DNA from: Falsihalocynthiibacter sp042445055
GTDB lineage: Bacteria > Pseudomonadota > Alphaproteobacteria > Rhodobacterales > Rhodobacteraceae
Length of the DNA: 64,000 nucleotides
Direction of reading: 5' to 3'
Assembly: GCF_042445055.1 (NCBI RefSeq)
Contig: NZ_CP170339.1
Span: 2,170,001 to 2,234,000 of the forward strand
Within the stretch, counting starts at the first letter, position 1. Each line of letters opens with the position of its first letter. Position numbers and translations under genes: made by a program. The notes under the pieces are model-generated. The model had not been told where the DNA came from. It was given only the letters and a program-made list of their open reading frames with translations, and did not search any database. Below are positions 43,709 to 52,630 of the stretch, in pieces.

Positions 43709-43830
43709 TTTTGAATCTTCATTTTTGCCGCGCAAACGCCAAAAGCGCCTCAAATTGCAGCAAATGAGGGCTTAATTTTTGCAACAATGTACAGGAAACG
43801 GGCAAAAAGCGTCAAAATCGGACGTCAACT

Positions 43831-43857
43831 ATGGGCCGCAAGCTAAACGCGGCCCAT
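43831..43857 (-). terminator. Hairpin after the intradiol dioxygenase gene
   Basis: ATGGGCCGC (43831-43839) pairs perfectly with GCGGCCCAT (43849-43857). It lies 12 bases past the dioxygenase stop. The T-run (TTTTG) is on the plus strand, so termination of minus-strand transcripts may be partial. Confidence 0.5.
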
Positions 43858-43868
43858 TTTGTGATTGG

Positions 43869-44735
43869 TTATTGCTTGGCAAGGATCAGGTCGAAGTCCA
43901 CGCGGGAATAGGCGTCGTTTACCTTTCCGGACAATTTGTAACCATCGGGAAAACTTCCCGCAGGTTGTGGCACGTAGGTCATCACCAAGTCATCCCGAAC
44001 ACCAAAAACCGTGTCTTGGTCCAGATACGGATCATCCGACGGGAATACCTCTGTCACCAGCGTGCGATAGCCTGGGGCGGAGACAATGTAGTGTAGGTGC
44101 GAGGGGCGCCAAGGGTGCCGTCCGGCGGCATTCAAAATCTCGCCTACGGGTCCATCGCTGGGCACTGTATAGCACACCGGACGAATAGTCGTGAACGTAT
44201 ACCGTCCTTCTTCATCTGCGGTCATCAACCCGTGGAAGGAGTGGATGTCCTGATCTGGGTCTTGGCTGGAATAGAGGCCGTTCGGCGCGGTCTGCCAAAT
44301 ATCGATGGTCGCGTTCGGGATTGGATCGCCATTGGTGTCGCGGACATAACCATGCACCAAGAGCACTTCGCCCTCAAAATCACGCTTCATATCCCCCCCA
44401 ACCTCAAGCGCTGGCGGATTAGAAACGTGGAATGGCCCAAGTACCGAAGAGCTTGTGGCCTCTGGGTTGGAGTTCTGCATATCGACGAGTGAAGAAAGCC
44501 CAAGGACATCGCTCAAGAGCACAAATTCATTGCGTTCGGGGTCTGTGATCCGCCCTGCCCATTCAAGGAACTCAAGACCTTTGCGCCACTCATCGTGTGT
44601 TAGCTTTGTCTCGCGTGTGAAGTCATGAATGTGGCGCGCAAGTGCGACGAGCACCTCTTTTACGCGCGGGTCGGTGTCATCGCCGAAATAGCTGCTGAAT
44701 ACATCGGTGATGTTGTCTTTGGTTACGTTGCGCAT
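43869..44735 (-). CDS. Intradiol ring-cleavage dioxygenase (hydroxyquinol/catechol 1,2-dioxygenase family)
   Basis: 288 residues. The Fe(III) ligands are visible as Tyr155 (PNGLYSSQD), Tyr189 (RPVCYTVPS), His213 and His215 (RPSHLHYIV), with the spacing of hydroxyquinol 1,2-dioxygenases. SSSVLGPFHVSNPP and EVFPSDDPYLDQDTVFGVRDDLV also fit that branch. The product would be a muconate or maleylacetate. It ends a minus-strand run behind a TRAP transporter; no maleylacetate reductase or cycloisomerase is present, so the pathway is incomplete or different from the classical one. Confidence 0.9.
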   Translation of the reverse strand: MRNVTKDNITDVFSSYFGDDTDPRVKEVLVALARHIHDFTRETKLTHDEWRKGLEFLEWAGRITDPERNEFVLLSDVLGLSSLVDMQNSNPEATSSSVLGPFHVSNPPALEVGGDMKRDFEGEVLLVHGYVRDTNGDPIPNATIDIWQTAPNGLYSSQDPDQDIHSFHGLMTADEEGRYTFTTIRPVCYTVPSDGPVGEILNAAGRHPWRPSHLHYIVSAPGYRTLVTEVFPSDDPYLDQDTVFGVRDDLVMTYVPQPAGSFPDGYKLSGKVNDAYSRVDFDLILAKQ

Positions 44736-44746
44736 GTGGGCGCCTC

Positions 44747-46054
44747 CTAATTCAATATTGCCAAGCTGAGCGCAGGAAAGCGGATCAACAAGATGAGAAC
44801 GATCAACATGACACCCGCGAACGGGAGCGCGCCCAAGAACACATCCTTGAGAGAGATGCGGTCATCGTTAAGGGTGGCTTTGATCACAAAACACGATATT
44901 CCGAGCGGCGGCGTCAGCAAGCCGATCTCGGCGCCAACGACCGTAATGATTCCGAACCAAACGAGGCTAAGGCCCATTGGCTCAACTAGCGGGAGGAACA
45001 ACGGAACAACGATCAAAATGATCGACGAAGTATCCAGAAGTGTCCCCAGGAACAGCATCATGATCACATAGAGCACCATGATGGTGAAGAATCCCGCGTT
45101 GCTACTCGCAAGAAGATCGCCAAGCTCGTTTGGAAGTCCGGCAAGGCCCAACATACGGCTGTAAATAGAGGCGGCAGTAATCAGGAATAGGATAGATGCC
45201 GTGATGTGCCCCGTCTCAAGGAGTGCTTCCCAGAACCCGCGAAGCGAAATTTGGCGGCGGACCAATGCAATGATCAAAGCAACAAGGGATCCAGTCGCGC
45301 CAGCCTCAACCGGCGTGAGCCAGCCCGTATAAATGCCACCAAGCACAACAGTAATCAGCGACAGAATAGGTAGAGTTTTGCTGGCGATCTCTTTCCACGA
45401 CATACGCTCATATTCGTCGGCTGGTCGCCCACCGATAAAACCGGGCGTCAGGCGGCCCATCACCCAGATTGCCACGACGTATGCGAATGCAAGCATGATA
45501 CCCGGAACAACACCCGCAAGGAACATATCGCCAACGGATTGCTCGGCAACAAAGCTATAGATAATGAGCATCGCCGAAGGCGGAATGATCATCCCCAACA
45601 CCGACGAACCCGCGACGACGCCAACCGCAAAGCGCGGGTTGTAACCATTGCGCATCATCTGGGGAACGGACACCTTGGAGAACACAGAGGCCGACGCAAT
45701 TGAAGAGCCTGTAACCGCAGCAAACACAGCGTTCGCACCAACGGTGGCCATACCTATACCGCCCTTCACACGGCGGAATCCCGTGCTCATGACCTCATAG
45801 ACATCACTGCCTAATCCCGCTTTGGATACCACTAACCCCATAAAGGTAAACAAGGGCACCGTGGCGAAGGTGTATTCCATAACGCTATCACTGACAGCGA
45901 CCTTCAGCAGGTTCATCGAGAGTTCAAAATTGTCGCGCATTAACCAGATCGATACGAACGACACCACTCCAAGCGCAATTGGAATGTAGACCCCCATGTA
46001 AATCAAAAAGATAATCGCGACGACCGAATAGGTCCCAAGTTCGATAGGGCTCAT
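44747..46054 (-). CDS. dctM: TRAP transporter large permease (DctM family)
   Basis: 435 residues with about twelve helices, the ion-coupled channel of a tripartite uptake system. Landmarks are the N-terminal YMGVYIPIALGVVSFVSIW, AAVTGSSIASASVFSKVSVPQM, GMIIPPSAMLIIYSFVAEQSVGDMFLAGVVPG and the final LTPPLGISCFVIKA. It overlaps the small permease by four bases (ATGA). Confidence 0.93.
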   Translation of the reverse strand: MSPIELGTYSVVAIIFLIYMGVYIPIALGVVSFVSIWLMRDNFELSMNLLKVAVSDSVMEYTFATVPLFTFMGLVVSKAGLGSDVYEVMSTGFRRVKGGIGMATVGANAVFAAVTGSSIASASVFSKVSVPQMMRNGYNPRFAVGVVAGSSVLGMIIPPSAMLIIYSFVAEQSVGDMFLAGVVPGIMLAFAYVVAIWVMGRLTPGFIGGRPADEYERMSWKEIASKTLPILSLITVVLGGIYTGWLTPVEAGATGSLVALIIALVRRQISLRGFWEALLETGHITASILFLITAASIYSRMLGLAGLPNELGDLLASSNAGFFTIMVLYVIMMLFLGTLLDTSSIILIVVPLFLPLVEPMGLSLVWFGIITVVGAEIGLLTPPLGISCFVIKATLNDDRISLKDVFLGALPFAGVMLIVLILLIRFPALSLAILN

Positions 46055-46608
46055 TTGTCGTCCTCATGTTCTGACATCCGGATAAGCTCCGGCTTGGCTG
46101 CGGGGGAGATTACTTTGAGAGCGAATATGATCGTGCAAAGCCCCGCACTCAGACACGTCACCAGTTTGATTGGCCACCACGGTGCTGTGAACACACCAGG
46201 CACGCCGAAATAGTCCTGACTCTCCCACATCTTCGCAAATTCCGGCCAGATCGCGACGGCGATTAGGGCCATGAAAACTGCCGATACTGTTTCAATTATA
46301 TGACGGATGGTGCCTGCGGTCTGTGGATACCGCATCCCAAGCACCGTCAAGAACCCGTCCGAACGGGTCAAACGGTTTACGCGAATAACATCTGGCAATT
46401 GCAAAAACACGATGAGGACCATTGAGAATTGAACAACCTCTACCGCGCCTAAGAACGGTTTATGGAAAACACCGCGCGCCACGACGTCGTAGTTCACGAC
46501 AACAACAAGTGCCAACACAACCGCAGTTCCGATTGCGTTGGCTCCCATTGCTATACTGTTAGTTATACGGGAAAGGGCCCGCACAGAGTTATTAAAAGCT
46601 TCAGCCAT
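46051..46608 (-). CDS. dctQ: TRAP transporter small permease (DctQ family)
   Basis: 185 residues, four predicted helices, with the DctQ pattern VNYDVVARGVFHKPFLGAVEVVQFSMVLIVFLQLPDVIR. It starts 23 bases after the receptor stop and overlaps dctM. Confidence 0.9.
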   Translation of the reverse strand: MAEAFNNSVRALSRITNSIAMGANAIGTAVVLALVVVVNYDVVARGVFHKPFLGAVEVVQFSMVLIVFLQLPDVIRVNRLTRSDGFLTVLGMRYPQTAGTIRHIIETVSAVFMALIAVAIWPEFAKMWESQDYFGVPGVFTAPWWPIKLVTCLSAGLCTIIFALKVISPAAKPELIRMSEHEDDK

Positions 46609-46631
46609 GCTGGCAGGCCCCTTCCTTAGTC

Positions 46632-47705
46632 TTAGTTTTCGGACCAGTCGCGTAGACCGTCATAGCCTGCATCGTGCAGTTTACCGAGGTAGGCGCGCAA
46701 CATCTCTTTGCCCGGCTCGCCGCTCGCCTCGAGCGTTTCTGCCCATTCCTGTGCGATGTTTGGCATTGCCGCCGCCCATGCTGCACGATCCTCTGGCGTG
46801 GCATCGATGATTGTCCCGCCAGCAGCAACATACTCTTCGCGGCTCGTCGCAGCGATATCCATGGCAATATTCGCAAGGTGATCGCGATACATGACCGAGA
46901 CTTCTTCGATCGCGGTTTTCACTTCGTCAGGAAGCGTTTCCCAATAGTCCGCGTTTGCTGTCAGGGTCTTGGAGTTAACCGCACCGAAATCAACGTTGTA
47001 CATATACGGTCCAACTTCGGCGATCTTGAACGTCGCAGCGGCTTCTGGCCACAGCATCGCCTGATCCACCAAGCCAGTATCCATCATGTTGTAGAAATCC
47101 GTAAGACCACCGCGCACACCAGCAGCATTCTCGATCCCTTCAAGATAGCGCAGATTCATACCCGCACCCGCGATCTTTTTGCCCTTGATGTCCTCAAGAG
47201 TGTTAACCGGTTCTTTGGAGAAAAGTTGGTACGTATCAAGCACAACGCCAGTCGCTAGGTAGACTTGATTCTGCTCGGCGAACTCTTTTGAAACAGAAGG
47301 AAACTCGCGAGCGATTTCATCAACCGCCTTAGCAACTGCACGCGCATCGCCCGAAACAAATGGGGTCACCGCAGCAAGCGCTTGGCTTGGCAATTTGGAC
47401 GAGTGGAAAATCGTTGTAACCACACCGATATCCCCGAGGCCAAGCTCAATCCCCTCAAGCACGCCACGCGGCTTAACGATAGAGCCGCCATAGCTTTCCT
47501 GCCATTCGATCTTGTAATTGCCGGTTTCCGCGAGCTTCTTGTCCACTTCGGGGATAAAGAAATTCGTGAGTTCTTGAACCCACATCGCACGAGCCGGATA
47601 TCCGTCGATCAAAACCGTCTTAATCGTCTCAGTTGCGAACGCAGGTAGCGCCATCGCACTCGTCATCAGCGCCGCAAGTGCTGCACCCTTATTAACTACA
47701 CCCAT
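46632..47705 (-). CDS. dctP: TRAP transporter substrate-binding protein (DctP family)
   Basis: 357 residues with a signal peptide ending near AFA|TE. The DctP-like body includes GVLEGIELGLGDIGVVTT, LEDIKGKKIAGAGMNLRYLEG and the ligand-anchoring region ALLWPEAAATF-like (AMLWPEAAATFK). GGGAGG precedes the ATG. The ligand is likely an organic acid, given the co-transcribed dioxygenase and reductase. Confidence 0.92.
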   Translation of the reverse strand: MGVVNKGAALAALMTSAMALPAFATETIKTVLIDGYPARAMWVQELTNFFIPEVDKKLAETGNYKIEWQESYGGSIVKPRGVLEGIELGLGDIGVVTTIFHSSKLPSQALAAVTPFVSGDARAVAKAVDEIAREFPSVSKEFAEQNQVYLATGVVLDTYQLFSKEPVNTLEDIKGKKIAGAGMNLRYLEGIENAAGVRGGLTDFYNMMDTGLVDQAMLWPEAAATFKIAEVGPYMYNVDFGAVNSKTLTANADYWETLPDEVKTAIEEVSVMYRDHLANIAMDIAATSREEYVAAGGTIIDATPEDRAAWAAAMPNIAQEWAETLEASGEPGKEMLRAYLGKLHDAGYDGLRDWSEN

Positions 47706-47791
47706 TGTTTCCTCCCTAATGGTTGATTTCGTTATTATTTCTGGATCAATCGATCCTCGTTAAGCGGCTCTCTCCTCTTGGCCGCATTTCC

Positions 47792-48457
47792 TCATAAAAC
47801 GGTACAAACCTTGTCAAACTCGAAGCGTGGAAGCTTCTGGAAAAGCGCGCTTTCATCGGCATAACCAAGGTTGCAAAGAAAGTTTGATTTCAGAGTTGTG
47901 CCCGCAAAGAATTCTTCGTCGACGATTTCATTCGAGAAACCGGACATTGCGCCGATATCGAGCCCCAAAGCACGCGCCGCGATCATAAAGTAGGCGCCCT
48001 GCAACGTGCCGTTCCGAAAGGCCGTAACCTCGGAATGCTCAGGCTTTCCCTCAAAATGCGGGCGGCGATCTTCATGCGGAAAAAGAAACGGCAGTTCGCG
48101 CCAGAAATCCAAGTCATACGCAATGATCGCCGTGACCGGAGCATCCATCATTTTGTCGATGTTTTTGGCCTTTAGTGACTTTGCCAGACGCTCTTTCCCT
48201 TCTGGCGAGCGCACAAAGACATAACGGGCCGGACAGGTGTTCATGCTTGTTGGGCCCTGCGCAGTCAGTTCGTAAAGCTGGTGCAGCATTTCGTCGGATA
48301 CCGGCGTATCTTTCCACGCATAATGTGAGCGCGCATTTCCCAGAATCACATCGATCGAGGCCTCATCCAGCGCGGGCTTTGTTTTCTTGAGCTCTCTAAA
48401 CGTGCTCTGCGCTTCTTCGCGCGCAGCATTTAAGGCTTCTCCGACTAGTGCAGGCAT
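47792..48457 (-). CDS. rutE: RutE-like nitroreductase-family malonic semialdehyde reductase
   Basis: About 221 residues. It follows E. coli RutE closely: ARSHYAWKDTPVSDEMLHQLYEL, GPTSMNTCPARYVFV, APVTAIIAYDLDFWRELPFLFPHEDRR, TAFRNGTLQGAYFMIAARALGLDIGAMSGF and TLKSNFLCNLGYADES. FMN and NAD(P)H are the expected cofactors. Reduction of malonate semialdehyde to 3-hydroxypropionate would finish the pyrimidine pathway encoded nearby. Its own operon, however, continues into a TRAP transporter and an intradiol dioxygenase. I prefer the ATG at 48457, preceded by GGGAAGAGAA; 48469 is possible. Confidence 0.85.
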   Translation of the reverse strand: MPALVGEALNAAREEAQSTFRELKKTKPALDEASIDVILGNARSHYAWKDTPVSDEMLHQLYELTAQGPTSMNTCPARYVFVRSPEGKERLAKSLKAKNIDKMMDAPVTAIIAYDLDFWRELPFLFPHEDRRPHFEGKPEHSEVTAFRNGTLQGAYFMIAARALGLDIGAMSGFSNEIVDEEFFAGTTLKSNFLCNLGYADESALFQKLPRFEFDKVCTVL

Positions 48458-48634
48458 TTCTCTTCCCATCGTAGCGCTGCAGTTAGCGCAGCAAATTTCA
48501 ACTTAGACCCAAAACAAATCAGCAAAACCTCCCGAAAAGTTTTTTCGATCTATTGTCGATTTTTGACTACGTTTTTACTCCTTGTCAAATAAAATCGATT
48601 TTTTTATGGTTTAGCCAAACAGGGAGGAATGAAC

Positions 48635-49021
48635 ATGGTAGCATGGAACGAGTATAAGAAGGTCGCAAAGGAAAGAGGCGCGCTTGCGCTGGAGCTTTAT
48701 GTCGTTGAATCGACACCAGAAAAGCCGCCTGAGGAGGTAAAGTCGAACCTACCTGCCCACCTAGACTATCAGCGCGATCTGGAAGAACGCGGTGTACTCG
48801 TTCTGGCTGGTCCGCTTTCCGATGCCACAGGCAACGAGATGATGGGTGCGGGTATGATTATCTATCGCGCCGCATCTATGGATGAAGCCCGCGCGCTTAC
48901 CGAAAATGACCCGATGCACCAAAGCGGCGCGCGCAGCTTTAAGCTGCGTAAGTGGCTGATTAACGAAGGAAACCTTACCATCAATGTCGGCTTGTCGACT
49001 GGTAAAACTTCTCTAACCTAA
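48635..49021 (+). CDS. YciI family protein
   Basis: 128 residues from the second ATG (48635), seven bases after GGGAGG. It has the YCII core: HLDYQRDLEERGVLVLAGPLSD, then MIIYRAASMDEARALTENDPMHQSGARSFKLRKWL, including the conserved His and Asp-Pro pair. Relatives include muconolactone-isomerase-like and dehalogenase proteins, so a role acting on a ring-cleavage product is conceivable. It is divergent from the rutE-led operon and precedes the malonyl-CoA decarboxylase gene by nine bases. Confidence 0.82.
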   Translation: MVAWNEYKKVAKERGALALELYVVESTPEKPPEEVKSNLPAHLDYQRDLEERGVLVLAGPLSDATGNEMMGAGMIIYRAASMDEARALTENDPMHQSGARSFKLRKWLINEGNLTINVGLSTGKTSLT

Positions 49022-49030
49022 GGTGATAAA

Positions 49031-50281
49031 ATGAACGCGAAATCCCCACTTAGCGATCTTCTGACGACCCTGCTCGCGCGACGTCCGTTTACGCGAAAAG
49101 TAGAGGATTCGCGTTCGATCATTACCCTTTGCGAAGCTCTTCTGAGCGAGCGCACAGAAAACTCTGGCCTACAACAGGCTGCTGCAACCCTTGCCCACTA
49201 TCAGGCATTGGAACCTGACGAAAAACTGAACTTTTTCAAATACCTGAACGAGGAATTGGACGTAGATCCAATAGCCATCTCCGACGCCGCAAAAGCCTAT
49301 GCGGAGGATAGGAGCGTCGATAACTACCGTATGCTTGGGCGCGCAGCCGAAGCCAGAAGACAAAACCTCTTTCGCCGCTTGAACCAAGCACCCGGTGCCA
49401 CTTCGGAACTCGTTCAAATGCGCAGCGATCTACTTCGTTGCGCCAAATCGGACCCTGAGCTTAAGCGGCTGGACCTAGATTTGAGCCAACTCCTGAAGAG
49501 CTGGTTCAACCGAGGTTTTCTGGTGCTACGGCAAATCACATGGGACAGCCCCGCATCGATTCTCGAGAAAATTATCGAGTACGAAGCCGTACATGAAATT
49601 CACAATTGGGACGACCTTCGCCGCCGTTTGGCCCCCGAAGATCGACGCTGTTTTGCGTTCTTCCACCCCTCGATGCCCGACGATCCCCTTATTTTTGTTG
49701 AGGTTGCGCTAACCAAAGGCATTCCGGGGTCAATTCAGTCCGTTCTATCCGAAGAGCGCGACGAGCTATCCGAGGATGAAGCAGATACCGCCGTTTTCTA
49801 TTCGATTTCGAACTGTCAAACTGGGCTTGCGGGGATTTCATTTGGGAATTCACTGATCAAACAGGTCGTTCAAGATCTGTCGCGAGATGTGCCCAACTTA
49901 AAAACCTTCGTCACCTTATCGCCTATCCCCGGCTTGCGAAAATGGGCAGAAGCCGAAGGGCACGCATTAGATACGGACGACGCCGAAACGCTCACACGCC
50001 ACGCGGCGACATACCTTCTGGACGCCAAAGCACCCAACGGCAAACCGCTTGATCCCGTTGCGCGCTTTCATCTGGGGAACGGGGCAATCGTCCATAAGCC
50101 TCACCCAAACGCGGACACATCGGATAACGGCGCAAAGCAATCCTATGGCGCAATGGTTAACTATCTGTATGATCTAGGAAAAATCGCGCAAAACTCCGCA
50201 ACGATGGAAGCTGGTGGGGCCGTACCTGCGACGACGGCTGTGCGGTCACTCGCGAAACAAGCGAAAGCCCTCACAAACTAG
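49031..50281 (+). CDS. Malonyl-CoA decarboxylase
   Basis: Converts malonyl-CoA to acetyl-CoA and CO2. 416 residues with an N-terminal helical domain and the C-terminal acyltransferase-like domain: FFHPSMPDDPLIFVEVALTKG, FYSISNCQTGLAGISFGNSLIKQVV, TLSPIPGLRKWA, and ARFHLGNGAIVHKPHPNAD containing the catalytic His region. Forms an operon with the YciI gene. Its presence argues that the pathway around it produces malonate or malonyl-CoA units. Confidence 0.92.
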   Translation: MNAKSPLSDLLTTLLARRPFTRKVEDSRSIITLCEALLSERTENSGLQQAAATLAHYQALEPDEKLNFFKYLNEELDVDPIAISDAAKAYAEDRSVDNYRMLGRAAEARRQNLFRRLNQAPGATSELVQMRSDLLRCAKSDPELKRLDLDLSQLLKSWFNRGFLVLRQITWDSPASILEKIIEYEAVHEIHNWDDLRRRLAPEDRRCFAFFHPSMPDDPLIFVEVALTKGIPGSIQSVLSEERDELSEDEADTAVFYSISNCQTGLAGISFGNSLIKQVVQDLSRDVPNLKTFVTLSPIPGLRKWAEAEGHALDTDDAETLTRHAATYLLDAKAPNGKPLDPVARFHLGNGAIVHKPHPNADTSDNGAKQSYGAMVNYLYDLGKIAQNSATMEAGGAVPATTAVRSLAKQAKALTN

Positions 50282-50294
50282 CTAAATTTTTGGA

Positions 50295-50957
50295 TTAGCT
50301 AATTAATTCCGAAAGGAAGGCCCCAGTGCTGCGATAATGCGAAAGTAGCAGGCTGGAGGCCAACTCGGCATCGCGATCGATGGCGGCATCAAGGATTGCT
50401 TGGTGCTCCGCCGCGACATCACGGCGGCCGTAATCCTGCGACCGCCCCGCCAAATAGCGATAACGGACGTTAAGATCATATAGCTGCGAGCAAAAGCGAA
50501 GCAAAATCGGCGATACGCCACAAGAGATGAGTTCCATATGAAATTTCTTGTGCAGTTCCTCAAACACGCCCGAAACCGAGCGGTCCGCCCTACTCATGTA
50601 ATGGTGGACCAGAACCAAGCTCTCTTCCCACTCTTTATCGCCATTCGCAATACTCTGGCGAAGCGCCATATCCTCAAGATTACAACGTAAATCAAGTATT
50701 TCAGTGAACTGGATCTTGCTGGTCGGAGCCACGCGAAAACCGCGCTGGTCAATTCTTTCGACAAGTTGATCTGACGTCAGCAAGCTCAACGCTTCTCGTA
50801 CCGGAGAGGCGCCAGTACCGTAATTTTCCTTTAAGGTATCGACCTTTAACCGATCGCCAGGTGCAAGTTTTCCCAGAATGATCTCTTCTCGAAGAGTCAT
50901 ATAGGTGCGTTGCGTCGACGATTGACTACTAGTGAGCGGCTCTACTTGCTTATCCAT
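50295..50957 (-). CDS. GntR-family (FCD/FadR subgroup) transcriptional regulator
   Basis: 220 residues from the ATG at 50957. N-terminal winged helix (TYMTLREEIILGKLAPGDRLKVDTLKENYGTGASPVREALSLL, ending in the RGFRVAP wing) and a helical FCD ligand domain with the metal-binding EILDLRCNLEDMALR and AEHQAILDAAI segments. It converges on the malonyl-CoA decarboxylase gene and diverges from the LeuA-like synthase, so it is the obvious local regulator of this cluster. Confidence 0.88.
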   Translation of the reverse strand: MDKQVEPLTSSQSSTQRTYMTLREEIILGKLAPGDRLKVDTLKENYGTGASPVREALSLLTSDQLVERIDQRGFRVAPTSKIQFTEILDLRCNLEDMALRQSIANGDKEWEESLVLVHHYMSRADRSVSGVFEELHKKFHMELISCGVSPILLRFCSQLYDLNVRYRYLAGRSQDYGRRDVAAEHQAILDAAIDRDAELASSLLLSHYRSTGAFLSELIS

Positions 50958-51240
50958 TCCAAACAATAATCAAATTATTCGGGGATACGCAATAAATAAC
51001 GATTTTTTGGGTCTCAAAATCTGTCGGCAATAGCAAATACCATAGTTTATTGGGTTTCCTCGCCGCTTTCAGATGCGGAAATCATGCGAATCCCCGCCAA
51101 AATCCATTCCTAACACCTAAGAAGCAGGGCAAGACAACATCCACAATAATCGCCTTAAATTTAAAATATCGTTTTTTTATTGCACGAGGCCATAATAACG
51201 TTAAAACAATAAGTGGATCGAGATTAGCTTGGAGCACAAG
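50958..51240. other. AT-rich divergent intergenic region with no gene
   Basis: 283 bases between the GntR gene and the LeuA-like synthase. It is clearly AT-rich. Both promoters and a GntR operator would be expected here, but I could not identify an unambiguous inverted repeat. Confidence 0.4.
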
Positions 51241-52449
51241 ATGCGTGAAACTCATTTCAAAGACGGACAATGGTGGGTCAGCCCCTATAACTTCATTCCA
51301 GAAGTAAGAGAGAAACTGCTTCTCCCCCCCAAAGTACAAATTCATGACGCAACGCTGCGCGACGGAGAGCAAACTCCCGGCGTTGTTTTCTCAATCGACG
51401 ACAAGATCGCGATTGCCCAAAAAATGGATGAGATCGGCGTCGACCGGATCGAAGCAGGCATGCCCGCGGTTTCGCCGCAAGATGCGCAAGCCATTAAAGA
51501 AATCTCGAAGTTGGGCCTGAAGTCCAAGATCTTCACATTCGCGCGCGCGCTGAAACAAGACATCGACATGGCTCTGGAGTGCGGCGCCGATGGCGTGATC
51601 ATCGAAGTGCCAATCGGGTACCCCAAGCTTGTGACTCAGTTCGGCTGGACTTGGGAAACCGTATTTGAAAAGAGCCGCGACGTGATCAACTATGCACGTG
51701 AGCAAGGGCTTTACGCGGTGTTCTTTCCATATGACACCACCCGAGCGCGGGCATCGGACCTTGAAAACCTCTGCAAAGGCATCATGAATGAATCGCCGCC
51801 GGATTCCATCGGCATCGTTGACACCATGGGATGCGCGACGCCCGAGGCGATCAAATACATGGTCGGTTGGGTCAAGGAAATGACAGGCCTTCCTATTGAA
51901 ATCCACACGCACAACGATTTCGGGATGGGCGTCGCAACGGAACTTGCCGCGGTAACCGCTGGTGCCGAGGTTGTTCACAGTTGTGGTAACGGCCTAGGTG
52001 AGCGCACGGGCAACGCAGCACTTGAGGAACTCGTTCTAGGGCTGGAGCTGCTCTATGGCTATGAGATGGGCTATAAGCTCGACAAATTGCCGGAACTCGG
52101 TGATCTACTCGCAGAGCGGTCAAACATTCCAATCGCGCGTAACAAACCCATTCTCGGCTCGGGTAACTTTATCCGTGAATCCGGCATCGGCATTCAATAC
52201 GTCATGCATGACCCAATGGTCATGTTCGGCACCCACCCCGCCCTAACAGGGCGTCAGGGAGAAGTGGTTTTGGGCAAGAAGAGCGGCAAAGCTTCGATCA
52301 ACTACAAACTCGAAGAGCTAAATCTTGATGCTGTAAACGACGATCAGAATGCCGAAATCCTCTCCCGTGTTAAGCAAGCTGGCATCAAGAAACGAGGCCT
52401 TGTGAACGACGAGGAATTCATTGCCATCGTAAACGCTGTACGCGGCTAA
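51241..52449 (+). CDS. HMGL-like/LeuA-family condensing enzyme or lyase
   Basis: 402 residues from the ATG at 51241, eight bases after GGAG. A DRE-TIM barrel is clear: IHDATLRDGEQTPGVVFSIDDK with the metal-binding Asp, and EIHTHNDFGMGVATELAAV with the His-x-His metal ligands, plus NGLGERTGNAALEEL. Members include isopropylmalate, homocitrate and citramalate synthases and 4-hydroxy-2-oxoacid lyases. The C-terminus is short and lacks the LeuA leucine-binding regulatory domain. The next step from a malonyl/acetyl-CoA or oxoacid product is plausible; exact reaction unknown. Confidence 0.83.
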   Translation: MRETHFKDGQWWVSPYNFIPEVREKLLLPPKVQIHDATLRDGEQTPGVVFSIDDKIAIAQKMDEIGVDRIEAGMPAVSPQDAQAIKEISKLGLKSKIFTFARALKQDIDMALECGADGVIIEVPIGYPKLVTQFGWTWETVFEKSRDVINYAREQGLYAVFFPYDTTRARASDLENLCKGIMNESPPDSIGIVDTMGCATPEAIKYMVGWVKEMTGLPIEIHTHNDFGMGVATELAAVTAGAEVVHSCGNGLGERTGNAALEELVLGLELLYGYEMGYKLDKLPELGDLLAERSNIPIARNKPILGSGNFIRESGIGIQYVMHDPMVMFGTHPALTGRQGEVVLGKKSGKASINYKLEELNLDAVNDDQNAEILSRVKQAGIKKRGLVNDEEFIAIVNAVRG

Positions 52450-52474
52450 TCGGTCTCACATGTAAAATCAAGAG

Positions 52475-52499
52475 AAGGCGGGGCTCCCTCGCCTTTTTC
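52475..52499 (+). terminator. Terminator after the LeuA-like gene
   Basis: AAGGCG (52475-52480) pairs with CGCCTT (52490-52495) and GGG/CCC extend the stem; TTTTTCT follows. Confidence 0.75.
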
Positions 52500-52630
52500 T
52501 ACTCTTAAGTGTCGACCAGTGACGCCCAAACTGATTCACTGAATTTTTTCTTAATTTTCACTCCATTATTGGCTAGAATAGCTTGGCTCCGAACTTTTTG
52601 TGCGCTTATGCGCCCAGTGATGAGGTGTTG

